From contig DASVRI010000014.1 of NCBI GenBank assembly GCA_036388675.1, forward strand, positions 19,588-83,587: 64,000 bases of DNA, written 5' to 3'. A program made the position numbers and the translations under genes. Of the stretch, positions 45,632 through 54,337 are shown in pieces. The notes beneath the pieces are model-generated. The model saw only the letters and a program-made list of their open reading frames with translations. It ran no database searches and was not told the DNA's origin. Source of the stretch: DASVUS01 sp036388675 (GTDB lineage: Bacteria; Armatimonadota; Abditibacteriia; Abditibacteriales; Abditibacteriaceae). The first letter of the stretch is position 1; each line of letters opens with the position of its first letter.

Positions 45632-46408
45632 GTGCGCTTGGCAGGTAAATCCATCATTGTGACGGGCAGCACTACAGGCATCGGTGAGGCGATTGCGCGT
45701 CGTTGCGTTCAAGAAGGCGCGCGAGTACTCGTGCACGGGCGCAATCGGGAGGCGGGAGAAGCTGTTGTTGCATCGCTGGGAGATGCAGCGCGCTTTCATC
45801 AGGATGACCTTGCCGACCCCGACACGCCACAGCGTCTGGTTGATGCGGCTATCGCTGCCTTCGGAAAAATCGACGCCGTGTGTAACAATGCGGCCTGGAT
45901 TGCCAAAGGCGACATTCGCACCACGGATGCTGCGTTATTCGATGGCGTTATGGCCATCAACGCCCGTGCGGCGCTGTTGCTGATGCAGGCTGCGCTGCCC
46001 CATCTGGAGCAAACTCGTGGCTGCGTCCTCAACATCGGTTCGGTGAACGCTCCCTGTGGTGAGACCAAACTGCTCGCTTACAGCATGTCGAAAGCGGCTT
46101 TGATGACGCTCACGCGTAACGCGGCGGAGGCTCTTAGCCGCACCGGCGTCCGGGTTAACTACTTCATGGTCGGATGGGTGTTATCTGAAAACGAACGCCA
46201 ACTGAAGATTTCAGAAGGCCTGCCGCTCGACTGGGGCGAACACCCGCCCATCGAATATGTGCCTTCCGGCAAAATGACACAGCCAGAGGACATCGCCGGC
46301 GCTGCGGTGTACTGGCTGGGTGATGAGAGCCGGCCTTTCACCGGCGGCGTTATCGAACTGGAGCAGTATCCGGTGATTGGACGCAACCCGCTGAAGGAAG
46401 GCGAGTGA
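45632..46408 (+). CDS. SDR-family oxidoreductase
   Basis: A 258-residue NAD(P)-dependent short-chain dehydrogenase. GTG at 45632 is the start, 6 bases after AAAGGAG. Cofactor motif TGSTTGIG (about 11-18), NNAAW in place of NNAG, Ser in LNIGSVNAP, Tyr/Lys in YSMSKAALM. It sits between the MDR dehydrogenase and the isomerase, and its TGA overlaps the isomerase ATG (TGATG at 46406-46410). The three genes probably oxidise and isomerise a sugar or polyol in sequence. The substrate is not deducible. Confidence 0.92.
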   Translation: MRLAGKSIIVTGSTTGIGEAIARRCVQEGARVLVHGRNREAGEAVVASLGDAARFHQDDLADPDTPQRLVDAAIAAFGKIDAVCNNAAWIAKGDIRTTDAALFDGVMAINARAALLLMQAALPHLEQTRGCVLNIGSVNAPCGETKLLAYSMSKAALMTLTRNAAEALSRTGVRVNYFMVGWVLSENERQLKISEGLPLDWGEHPPIEYVPSGKMTQPEDIAGAAVYWLGDESRPFTGGVIELEQYPVIGRNPLKEGE

Positions 46409-47301
46409 TGCCCAGGTTAGCTGCTTTTCCAAAAGGCTTCATGGATGAGTTATGCTTGTCCGGCACGATGTCGCTGCGGCAATGGATTGCGACAGCCGCC
46501 ACACTCGACATAGACGGTTTGGAGTTTTATAGCGGATTTCTTGACCTGAAGGAACCACGCAGCCCAATGGAGTATCGCGCTATTGCCGCCGACTACGGGC
46601 TGCAGATTCCCATGTTGTGTTGCTCTCCCGATTTCACCCACCCCGATACCTCTTTCCGCCGCGCCCAGGTAGAGCAGGAAAAGCGGATGATCGACATGAC
46701 TGTAGCGCTGGGGGGTGAATACTGTCGTGTCCTTTCCGGACAGCGACGCCCCGAAGTATCACACTCGGATGGAATTGGCTTCGCGCGCGACTGCATTGAA
46801 GCCTGTCTCGATCACGCAACGGCGTGTGGAGTGAAACTCGTGTTGGAGAATCACTACAAAGACAACTACTGGCAATATACGGAGTTCGCACAGAAAATGG
46901 ATGTATTCTGCGAACTTGTAGGCCAAATCGATTCGCCGCACTTCGGTGTCAATTACGATCCGAGCAACACCATCCTGGCGGGTGAAGACCCTCTACAGCT
47001 TCTGGAGCGAGTGAAGCATCGAGTACTCACCATGCACGCCAGCGACCGCTATTTAGCCGAGGGCACGATTGAAGACTTACGCCGCGAAGAAGACAGCACC
47101 GGCTATGCGCAGCGCCTGCGGCACGGCGCCATCGGTGAAGGCTTGAACGACTACGATGCTATTTTCTCTACTTTGGCCGAAGTCGGATTCGATAATTGGA
47201 TCAGCATCGAGGACGGCGTGGAGGGCATGGAGCCTTTGCGCCGCAGTGTCAAATTTTTGCGCGAGAAAATCAATCGCCACTGGCCAGAAATTCTGCCCTA
47301 A
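46408..47301 (+). CDS. Sugar phosphate isomerase/epimerase-like TIM-barrel protein
   Basis: A 297-residue protein of the xylose-isomerase-like/AP endonuclease 2 family. Metal-site residues are seen in LENHYKD (Glu), NYDPSNT (Asp), LTMHASDRY (His) and ISIEDGVEG (Glu). GGAAGG lies 8 bases before the ATG, and translation is coupled to the SDR. Relatives act on keto-sugars, inosose or tagatose-type compounds. A second member of the same family is at 48537-49388 in a facing operon. Confidence 0.9.
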   Translation: MPRLAAFPKGFMDELCLSGTMSLRQWIATAATLDIDGLEFYSGFLDLKEPRSPMEYRAIAADYGLQIPMLCCSPDFTHPDTSFRRAQVEQEKRMIDMTVALGGEYCRVLSGQRRPEVSHSDGIGFARDCIEACLDHATACGVKLVLENHYKDNYWQYTEFAQKMDVFCELVGQIDSPHFGVNYDPSNTILAGEDPLQLLERVKHRVLTMHASDRYLAEGTIEDLRREEDSTGYAQRLRHGAIGEGLNDYDAIFSTLAEVGFDNWISIEDGVEGMEPLRRSVKFLREKINRHWPEILP

Positions 47302-47436
47302 ATTCTGCCGCATGGCGTAATTCCCTGTTGCGCCACGCCCACAAGACACAGCGATTTGAGTACTCACCAGCGGCCCAAATACTAGAACCGGCGCTGCTTC
47401 AGCGGCGGGCAACTTCACAGTGGCAACCTGGGTCTC

Positions 47437-48540
47437 TTATTGGATCTTCAGTTTGTAATCGTAGGGCGGCATCTTGCCCAGCCCTTTGCTAAGCGACGCT
47501 TCCGTGAACGAGGCATCAACGGCAGCGGCATAATCGGGCATCTTGGTGATCTGTTCAACTTTAATCAAAAATCGCGATACGCTTTCGCCCGAGGAGTAGA
47601 GCGAGACGGGCTTGGCACTTTTGGTCATAGCGATCATGGCTTCAGGAGCTGAAAGGATGCGAGTACCCATGATGAAGCTCTGGTAATCGGCGACGGAAGT
47701 GCCGGTGCGCTTGGCCATGATCTGCACGGCTTTGTCCGGGTTAGCGCGCCACCAATCGATTGATTCATACCAGGCATCCACCAGGTTCTGCACTTCGGCC
47801 CGCCGCGACTGGACCGTGTCGCTTTTCATGACCAGAAGGTCGGGAATGGCGCCGGGAATGTCAGCGGAGTCAAAGAGTTGCGTCGAGCCTTTAATCTCTT
47901 TCAGGATTTTGGTGCGCGACGGTTCCCACACTACGGCAGCGTCCACCCGTTTGGAAAGCATGGCGTTGGGACAGTCCTGCACCGCAATCGGCACGAACTG
48001 AATATCCTTTTCCGTCATACCGGCGCTTTCGAGCGCCTTGAGCATCAGAAAGTGGTCGCATGTCCCCAGTTCAGTTGCGACTTTCTTTCCTTTCAGTTCC
48101 TTGATTGTCTTGATGCCCGGCTGTGCAATCAGAGCATCGTTGCCTGCCGAGTTGTCGAACAACAAAACCGTTTTGGCATCAACTCCCTGCGCCAGGGGAG
48201 CCATGAAATCGTTCCATGTCTGCGAGTTGCCGTCCAGTTGTCCGGCGGCGAAAGCGTTCAGAGAATCGGTGTAAACCGGGAACCACACCAACTTCACATT
48301 GACATTGTGTTTTTTGAAGAAACCCTGCTGCTCGGCGATGTCCCAGACCAGGTAACCCGGCCAGTCCGACATACCAATCGAGATGGGCTTGGCATTGGCG
48401 CCTGTGCCGGTGGTTGTGGCGCTACTTGTGCCGCCATCTGAAGATCCGGTCTGTGCGGCGTTATTAGCGCAACCGGCCAGCACGACACCTAAAAGGGCCG
48501 CAGCGGCAAGGCCCCATCTCCAATGAGTGAGTTGCTTCAT
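47437..48540 (-). CDS. ABC-transporter substrate-binding lipoprotein, NMT1/SsuA-like
   Basis: A 367-residue lipoprotein that captures a small molecule for an ABC importer. The ATG at 48540 overlaps the stop of the upstream isomerase (ATGA), with AGGAG 11 bases before it. The lipobox is VVLAGC with Cys at about residue 23, followed by a Ser/Gly/Thr linker. The binding domain has GMSDWPGYLVWDIAEQQGFF, GNSQTWNDFMAPL and ATELGTCDHFLMLKAL, typical of the NMT1/nitrate-taurine-type family. No permease or ATPase is encoded nearby, so it must share a transporter located elsewhere. Confidence 0.9.
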   Translation of the reverse strand: MKQLTHWRWGLAAAALLGVVLAGCANNAAQTGSSDGGTSSATTTGTGANAKPISIGMSDWPGYLVWDIAEQQGFFKKHNVNVKLVWFPVYTDSLNAFAAGQLDGNSQTWNDFMAPLAQGVDAKTVLLFDNSAGNDALIAQPGIKTIKELKGKKVATELGTCDHFLMLKALESAGMTEKDIQFVPIAVQDCPNAMLSKRVDAAVVWEPSRTKILKEIKGSTQLFDSADIPGAIPDLLVMKSDTVQSRRAEVQNLVDAWYESIDWWRANPDKAVQIMAKRTGTSVADYQSFIMGTRILSAPEAMIAMTKSAKPVSLYSSGESVSRFLIKVEQITKMPDYAAAVDASFTEASLSKGLGKMPPYDYKLKIQ

Positions 48541-49388
48541 GAATGAAATGTCTCCTGTCGATAGTTCTCGAATCGCTGGCGCTGGCGCCGGGCCATCCAC
48601 GCGTTGATTTGGGTAAGGTCGGCCACCGGCATTCCGGTGTGCGGCAAACAATGCAGGTAGCCGTCTGGCCCAAATTCGGGCGTCATCGTCGCAACGTCTG
48701 CACCGCGAGCCTCACGGCTGCGCCAGATGTTGGTCCACCACATTTCGTGAGCCTCCAGTTCCGGGCGAAACTCCGGCGCACCCGGATCGGTGACCTGCGG
48801 CCCCTGCGCATAACCGACGCGGGCATGAATGTGCAGGGCACGCTCGAAGCATAATGTCATGATCTCCGGCTCCGAGTCGGGCAGGCGTTCCAACACCACA
48901 CACCAGTGCGAAAAATCGCAGGTCAACTGCATTTCGGGGAGTTGATGCAGAATGTCGCGCGTTGCCCAGGGCGTAAAGGTTGAACGTGCACGATGCGTTT
49001 CAAACGCGATCGGGATTTCAAACTGCTTCGCCAATGTGATCGCGACCCCGAAGAAATCCACACTTTGCGGCAAACTCCACGCATCACAGCCGCCCACACA
49101 ATTTACTAATTTCGCCCGCAGAGCTTTGGCGGCGATTAGTCCTTCACGCAAACTTTCCAGGTGCTCGGCAACAGGGGCCTCGCGCCGTGGCACGTAGTCG
49201 CCCGTGGTGGGAATCTCGGCAATAAAATCGAGGTTTGCGTCGTCCAGCCGCCGCCCCCAATCGGCCTGCTGTTCGATGGCTGGCGGTACTGCTTCAACGC
49301 CATCAAAACCGGCATCTTGTGCGGCTGCGCTGGCCTCGACGATGGTGCCTGTATGACCCCAAAGTGTCTTGTAGAGCTTTAAGCGCAC
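48537..49388 (-). CDS. Sugar phosphate isomerase/epimerase-like TIM-barrel protein
   Basis: A 283-residue xylose-isomerase-like TIM-barrel protein. Metal-site candidates are Glu in IAFETHRAR, Asp/His in TCDFSHWCV, His in LHIHARVGYAQGP and Glu in MTPEFGPDGYL. It is translationally coupled to the substrate-binding lipoprotein, so it may process the imported compound. It is only distantly similar to 46408-47301. The substrate is unknown. Confidence 0.88.
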   Translation of the reverse strand: MRLKLYKTLWGHTGTIVEASAAAQDAGFDGVEAVPPAIEQQADWGRRLDDANLDFIAEIPTTGDYVPRREAPVAEHLESLREGLIAAKALRAKLVNCVGGCDAWSLPQSVDFFGVAITLAKQFEIPIAFETHRARSTFTPWATRDILHQLPEMQLTCDFSHWCVVLERLPDSEPEIMTLCFERALHIHARVGYAQGPQVTDPGAPEFRPELEAHEMWWTNIWRSREARGADVATMTPEFGPDGYLHCLPHTGMPVADLTQINAWMARRQRQRFENYRQETFHS

Positions 49389-50115
49389 GCTAACTCCTGC
49401 TTACCGGCTGATGCCGTCTCACCCGCTGGTACCGGCTCTTACTTGTGGCGATGGACAAAATTTGCATGTGCGGACTCAAACAATGGGGCCTCAAGGCCAC
49501 AGCTTGCAAAGTCGTAGTCACCGCACCCTGGCAGGCCACACTTTTGTCCGGCTACACCTCTGTCCGGCTCATGGGCCAGATGCGGTGTCGCAGGTCCAGT
49601 CGCGATGTGGCCGGTTGTCAGCGCACTTTTATGCCGGGGTGATTATGCCCATCACAAATTTCGCGGATGTTTCGTCAGAGTAAATCTATGAGAACCTGCG
49701 CGCTAAGGTCCGACCAATTCAGCTCCCGGCACATGCACCATCCATTCATCAGTGGGCAAACAGAGCACTGCCGGCCTCTTGAGTACTCAGGAACAATTAT
49801 CCGAGCAGCCGGTTGAAGATGGTGCACTGCGTCTAATGATTCGTTTCAAGGCCCAGGTCTGGATTCAAAGTCCAAACCAAAAAGGTGGCACAAATACGCT
49901 ATTACGAGGTTCTGTTTTCGAACCTTTCATCTCCCTGAAATCTGCTCGTAAAATGGCGCTGCTACAATACGCCTCGTGCTCTCGTGCAAAGTCGTTTGCT
50001 GATCACAAAAACCTTCAGAGTGAAGACCCGGATTCGGGAGTCGCTAGAGCCAAATTCAAAGTGACAAGAAGGCTTGCCACTATTCTGAAGAGACAACTGA
50101 GCCTTAAGGAACACC
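49389..50115. other. Divergent intergenic region
   Basis: About 730 bases between the isomerase (minus) and the Rieske gene (plus). No convincing gene is present; a 125-codon frame at 49752-50129 has no start signal and unusual composition. GAGTACTC at 49781. AAGGA at 50105-50109 serves the Rieske gene. Confidence 0.45.
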
Positions 50116-51423
50116 ATGATGTCAACTGAATTACCAGGAGCGCGTCGCGGTGCAGAATCGCGTCGCGGAGCAGGACACGACCAGGATGTCGTGTCCTATG
50201 TGAACCACGCCATCTTAGAAGCAGGTGCGCGCGACTTACCGGAAGCACGCACCCTGCCGCCTGCCGCGTATTTTGATGCGGCCTACTACGAATGGGAACT
50301 GGAGCACGTTCTCAAACCCGAGTGGACGTGCATTGCGCACGTTTCGCAACTCCCCAACCCCGGCGACTATCTAGCCTTCGATTTGTTTGGCGAGTCGCTG
50401 GTTGTCGTGCGCGGCAAAGACGGCCACATCAATACCCTGTCACGCGTCTGTCAGCATCGGGGCATGGACATCATGCCGCAAGGCCTGGGCTACGCCGAGC
50501 GCGGCAACACGCGCCTTTTCATGTGCCCTTACCACTCGTGGACATATGAACTGGACGGCACGCTCAAAGGCACGCCGGAAATGCAAAAGACCGCTTCGTT
50601 TTGCCGCAGCGACTATCCGTTGCCAAAATATCGCACGGAGGTGTGGGAAGGCTTTGTCTTCGTGACTTTCAACGCGAATGCCGAACCGGTTGCCCTGCAA
50701 TACGCCGACTGGCAGGCTCAAATTGCGCCCTGGAAAGCGGGCGAGATGGAATTGGTCGCGGAGATGGAGTGGGATCTGGCCTTCAACTGGAAGAACATGA
50801 TCGAGAACTGGATGGAGCCATACCACCATATGGGCATCCACCAGAAAACCTTGCAGCCCATGATGCCCGCGCGCGGCTGCTGGACCGAAGACCCGCACCC
50901 GCACTACACGCGCGCCCATTTGCCGTATCGAGACACGCTGGTAAAGACCCTGCAAGAGGCGGAAGCGGCGGGCGCTAAAGCCGATGGATTTATGCCGCTG
51001 CGCAATCTGCCCGACTACGGCAAATACGAGTGGGCGGTTCACGTCGGCTTTCCTACGTTTATGATGGCCACCACACCCGACCGCGTAATCTGGTATCGCT
51101 TGCTGCCTTCGGGCCCTGAATCGTGCCAGCTCAAAACGTGTATTCTGGTTTCCAAAGAAGCGCAGCAACATCCAACTTATGCTCAGGATTTGGAAGGCGA
51201 AATCCAGGCACTCACCAACTTTCACAAGGAAGACCTGGTGGTTTGTGAGGCAATGCAACGCGGTCTGCATTCGTCGGCCTTTAAGCAGGGCCAGTTGTCG
51301 TATCTCGAAGCCCCCGTGTGGTGCATTCACAAATACCTCGCCACACGCGTGCAAAAAGCTATGGAGAAAGAGCCGCACGAAGTGACTCAAGAACGACCGG
51401 CGCCTGAACTCGTCACGGCTTAG
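50116..51423 (+). CDS. Rieske non-haem iron oxygenase, large subunit
   Basis: A 435-residue oxygenase of the ring-hydroxylating/quaternary-amine type. The Rieske [2Fe-2S] site is CQHRGMDI (about residue 112) and CPYHSWTY (about 136). The mononuclear iron site is in ENWMEPYHHMGIH. It would activate O2 to hydroxylate or demethylate a substrate and needs a reductase, which is not seen in the window. The SDR, binding-protein-like and FGE-domain genes follow closely in the same direction. With the facing isomerase/SBP pair this is a likely catabolic locus; aromatic, betaine-like or polyol ether substrates are all possible. Confidence 0.93.
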   Translation: MMSTELPGARRGAESRRGAGHDQDVVSYVNHAILEAGARDLPEARTLPPAAYFDAAYYEWELEHVLKPEWTCIAHVSQLPNPGDYLAFDLFGESLVVVRGKDGHINTLSRVCQHRGMDIMPQGLGYAERGNTRLFMCPYHSWTYELDGTLKGTPEMQKTASFCRSDYPLPKYRTEVWEGFVFVTFNANAEPVALQYADWQAQIAPWKAGEMELVAEMEWDLAFNWKNMIENWMEPYHHMGIHQKTLQPMMPARGCWTEDPHPHYTRAHLPYRDTLVKTLQEAEAAGAKADGFMPLRNLPDYGKYEWAVHVGFPTFMMATTPDRVIWYRLLPSGPESCQLKTCILVSKEAQQHPTYAQDLEGEIQALTNFHKEDLVVCEAMQRGLHSSAFKQGQLSYLEAPVWCIHKYLATRVQKAMEKEPHEVTQERPAPELVTA

Positions 51424-51461
51424 CTTCCAACGTTTAGCCATGGCTTAACAGCGCTCGCGCC

Positions 51462-51503
51462 AGAGCATTCGTGCTAAGAGCATTCGTGCTAAGTGCATTC
51501 ACG
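51462..51503 (+). repeat. 15-bp tandem repeat (2.8 copies)
   Basis: AGAGCATTCGTGCTA at 51462 and 51477, then a diverged AGTGCATTCACG at 51492. It lies between the Rieske gene and the SDR start. Confidence 0.85.
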
Positions 51504-51520
51504 TCTGTTTGGGAACGTTT

Positions 51521-52288
51521 ATGTTTTCTCTTCAAGGCAAGCGCGTCATCGTGACAGGTGGCGCATCGGGCATCGGTCGCGCCATCGCCGAACGATTCAC
51601 CCAGGCCGGAGCCCGAGTACTCATCGCAGACATTACAGACGCTACAGAGTTGGCCGCGAGCCTGGGAGCACGTTTTCAACATTGCGACGTGTCGCAGGAA
51701 AGTGACCTCGTAGAAATGATGGGAGCAGCGCGCGACGCTTTCGGCGGCGTAGATGTGCTCATTTCCAATGCCGCGATTCAACCGCTGGGCGCGAGTCTGG
51801 AACGCACCACGACGGCGCTCCTGGAGCGCACCTTCGCCGTCAACGTGGCGAGCGTAGCGATGGGCCTCAAGCACGCCGCGCGCTTTTTGGAGCGCGGCGG
51901 GGCAGTTCTCAATACGGCCTCGTTTGTGGGCGTTCTGGCCGCGCCGGGCATCGGAGTTTACGGTGTGAGCAAAGCCGCCGTTGTGCATCTCACTAAAATT
52001 GGTGCCATCGAACTGGCGCCCTATGGACTTCGTGTTAATTGCGTGTGCCCTGGCACCATTGCCACGCCTGCCGTGACCGATTTACCGGACAACCCCGAAA
52101 TCGGCTTCGTTGAAGAAACCACGCTCGCCAAACGATTGGGCAGGCCCGAAGAGATCGCCGCCGCGTTTCATTACCTGGCCAGCGATGAAGCCGCCTACAT
52201 CACCGGCCATGCGCTCTCCATTGACGGCGGCCTAACGGCGGGCCTGACACACTACGATTTGCCGCCGCTATCCGACGCTGAGTTGTAG
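51521..52288 (+). CDS. SDR-family oxidoreductase
   Basis: A 255-residue short-chain dehydrogenase. Cofactor motif TGGASGIG (about 11-18), SNAAI in place of NNAG, Ser in LNTASFVGV, Tyr/Lys in YGVSKAAVV, and the usual C-terminal SIDGGLT. The ATG at 51521 is chosen because MFSLQGKRVIV is the normal SDR beginning. It probably oxidises the product of the Rieske oxygenase. A GAGTACTC copy encodes the Arg-Val-Leu of its second beta strand, as in the SDR at 45632-46408. Confidence 0.93.
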   Translation: MFSLQGKRVIVTGGASGIGRAIAERFTQAGARVLIADITDATELAASLGARFQHCDVSQESDLVEMMGAARDAFGGVDVLISNAAIQPLGASLERTTTALLERTFAVNVASVAMGLKHAARFLERGGAVLNTASFVGVLAAPGIGVYGVSKAAVVHLTKIGAIELAPYGLRVNCVCPGTIATPAVTDLPDNPEIGFVEETTLAKRLGRPEEIAAAFHYLASDEAAYITGHALSIDGGLTAGLTHYDLPPLSDAEL

Positions 52289-52341
52289 ATTGCACCTCCA
52301 TACATTGCTCTTTCGCAAGATTTTTCACCGCACGACGTGTC

Positions 52342-53262
52342 ATGCCCAATGCTCCCACTGTTGAATTCATTCCGTTCCTTGCGCCCGGCTTACATCCTGG
52401 CATGGATGCCCTGGCCTTTGGGTTGGCCGACGAATTGGAACTGATGAGTTGCGCTTTGCGCGTGCGGCCCATGCGTAGCGGTGCAAGCATCGGACAAGCT
52501 CAAAGCGGAGCGTTACACGCGGCCTTGAAAGCCAGGGCCGATGCGGTTGTTTTGTTCGTTCTCGATCCGTGCGAACCGGCACACGCTGTGGAAGAAGCGC
52601 TGTCGCGTGGCGTTCCGGTCATTAGCGTCCACAAACCGGCGTATTTGGTTGCAGGCGCGGTGTTGGTGCCGAACTTTTATCACGGCGTTCTGCTGAGTCA
52701 GCGCCTCGCGCGGGCGCTGCCTTCCCAGGCACGTATCGCCATCATTGGCGGGCCGCAGATTTTGGACGATGAAGAGTTGGTCGTGGGGTTGATAGACGGT
52801 GCAAAGCGCAGCGGTCTGCAACTGCTCAACGATCCGTTTGAGGCGCGCTTTCGCAACCTCGCGGACGTGCGCGGTGCAGGACGTGAGGTTGCCGAGCGAA
52901 TTTTGAACGAGTTGTATCCGTTTGATGGCCTGATCGTGTTCAACGGCGAAACGCTGCACGACGTCCTGGATGCAGTCGAGAGGCGTGGGCTGGCGGGCCG
53001 CTTCCCAATTGTATCGCGCAACGGCAGCCCGGCAGCCGTGGACGCGGTGAAAGCGGGCCGCACCCTGGCCACGCTCGACTATGGCTTACCCGAACTGGGC
53101 CGTGCTGCGGGCCGTTTGGCAGTGGCTGCGCTGGCCGATCGCAGTTTGACCGAGCAGGTCGATATGCCCGTGGTTGGAACAATCATTGATGAACACAACG
53201 CCTCCGAGTACTCGCCGTGGCACGAGCGCGCCGCGCCACGCAATTTGTTCGTGGCCCGTTGA
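52342..53262 (+). CDS. Sugar-binding-protein-like (PBP type 1) domain protein without export signal
   Basis: A 306-residue protein with the fold of ribose-type periplasmic binding proteins: DAVVLFVLDPCEP, GVPVISVHKP, ARIAIIGGPQ, DGLIVFNGETLHDVLDAVE, GRFPIVSRNGSPAAVDAVKAG. It has no signal peptide and no helix-turn-helix, so it is neither a normal transporter subunit nor a LacI regulator. It may sense a ligand in the cytoplasm or be an enzyme-like offshoot. It lies between the SDR and the FGE-domain gene, with gaps of 53 and 39 bases. Confidence 0.75.
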   Translation: MPNAPTVEFIPFLAPGLHPGMDALAFGLADELELMSCALRVRPMRSGASIGQAQSGALHAALKARADAVVLFVLDPCEPAHAVEEALSRGVPVISVHKPAYLVAGAVLVPNFYHGVLLSQRLARALPSQARIAIIGGPQILDDEELVVGLIDGAKRSGLQLLNDPFEARFRNLADVRGAGREVAERILNELYPFDGLIVFNGETLHDVLDAVERRGLAGRFPIVSRNGSPAAVDAVKAGRTLATLDYGLPELGRAAGRLAVAALADRSLTEQVDMPVVGTIIDEHNASEYSPWHERAAPRNLFVAR

Positions 53263-53301
53263 AACCTACGCTCCTGCGGCCTGTTTTCCCATTCTTTGTT
53301 T

Positions 53302-54108
53302 ATGTCCCGTTCTCCACTGACCTTGATCGAAAGAAACTCGCTCGTGCCGTTCACCATAGCGGTGGCTGGAGGTGAAGTTCGTGTTGGCGCAAGCGATGCG
53401 GACAAGTTCGCCAACTCGTTCGAATTGCCCGTGCAACACGTAATCTGTTGCAGCCTGGAAATCGGCGCATTTCCGGTAACGGTTGCACAGTGGGACGTTT
53501 ACGCGCTGCAAACCGGCGCGCATCGACCCGAAAAATGGCCTAATTCACTTCATCAACGCGACCCTGAGCACGACCCGGAACTGTGGCCGGTCAGAGGCGT
53601 GAGTTTTCTGGATGTGCACGGTTATTTAAAATGGCTGAGCGACCACACCAGCGCGTATTACCGCTTGCCGAGCGAGGCCGAATGGGAGTATTGTTGTCGT
53701 GCCGGAACACAAACCGTATTTTCGACGGGCGACTTTATCGAACTTGATCAAGCGAACTATCTTTACAGTGAAATCGGAGAGCACATCGGGTTGGGCCATC
53801 CCACGCCGGTGGGGACATACGCCCCCAATGCGTTCGGGCTGTATGACATGCACGGCAACGTGCTGGAACTCACCGCTGATGTCTGGCATCCGTCACTCGA
53901 TGGTCTGCCGGTCGATGCGACAGCGCGCAAAGCTATAAGCCAGACCCAAAATCAAGCGCCGCGCAGTGTGGCCGTGCGCGGCGGGGCCTGGGACTACCCA
54001 CCGCGCCTGTTGCGTTCGTCTTATCGCGATGCCGTGGGAGTTGATACGCGCCTTGATAACGTTGGTTTTCGCGTGGTGCGAGAATTAACGCACCACCTGT
54101 CGGGTTAG
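53302..54108 (+). CDS. FGE-sulfatase-domain protein lacking the catalytic Cys pair
   Basis: A 268-residue cytoplasmic protein with the formylglycine-generating-enzyme fold: GAFPVTVAQWDVY, PVRGVSFLDVHGYLKWLS, YRLPSEAEWEYCCRAGT, NAFGLYDMHGNVLELTADVW, RGGAWDYPPRLLRSSYRD, NVGFRVVREL. True FGEs have two Cys in the RGGSW...C....C region; here they are absent. It is therefore unlikely to make formylglycine. Relatives with this domain include iron-dependent oxygenases such as EgtB-type enzymes, but the EgtB His motif is not visible. No sulfatase gene is in the window. Confidence 0.82.
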   Translation: MSRSPLTLIERNSLVPFTIAVAGGEVRVGASDADKFANSFELPVQHVICCSLEIGAFPVTVAQWDVYALQTGAHRPEKWPNSLHQRDPEHDPELWPVRGVSFLDVHGYLKWLSDHTSAYYRLPSEAEWEYCCRAGTQTVFSTGDFIELDQANYLYSEIGEHIGLGHPTPVGTYAPNAFGLYDMHGNVLELTADVWHPSLDGLPVDATARKAISQTQNQAPRSVAVRGGAWDYPPRLLRSSYRDAVGVDTRLDNVGFRVVRELTHHLSG

Positions 54109-54337
54109 GAGTTGTGGGCCGCATGAACTGTGCATCACTAGAGTTGGCATCACCAGGTCAGCAGACTCTACGTCAGTAGGCTCTACTTTGTTATGGCCAT
54201 CTCATGGCACCGGCGGCGAGAACACTTGCTGTGACTTCCTGTCCCACTCTCGATAATAGCGTCGTGAAAGAGTGCTTCCGTATGCAACAGGTGGCTTGCG
54301 TATGCTAATGTAACGGTACCAACACCAGAGGATAACC

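Noticed and set aside
49752..50129. 125-codon frame before the Rieske gene
   Set aside because: No start signal, mixed composition and overlap with the Rieske start.
50440..51441. 333-codon open frame antisense to the Rieske oxygenase
   Set aside because: The Rieske protein is complete in the plus frame with both metal sites. The antisense frame has no recognisable domain.
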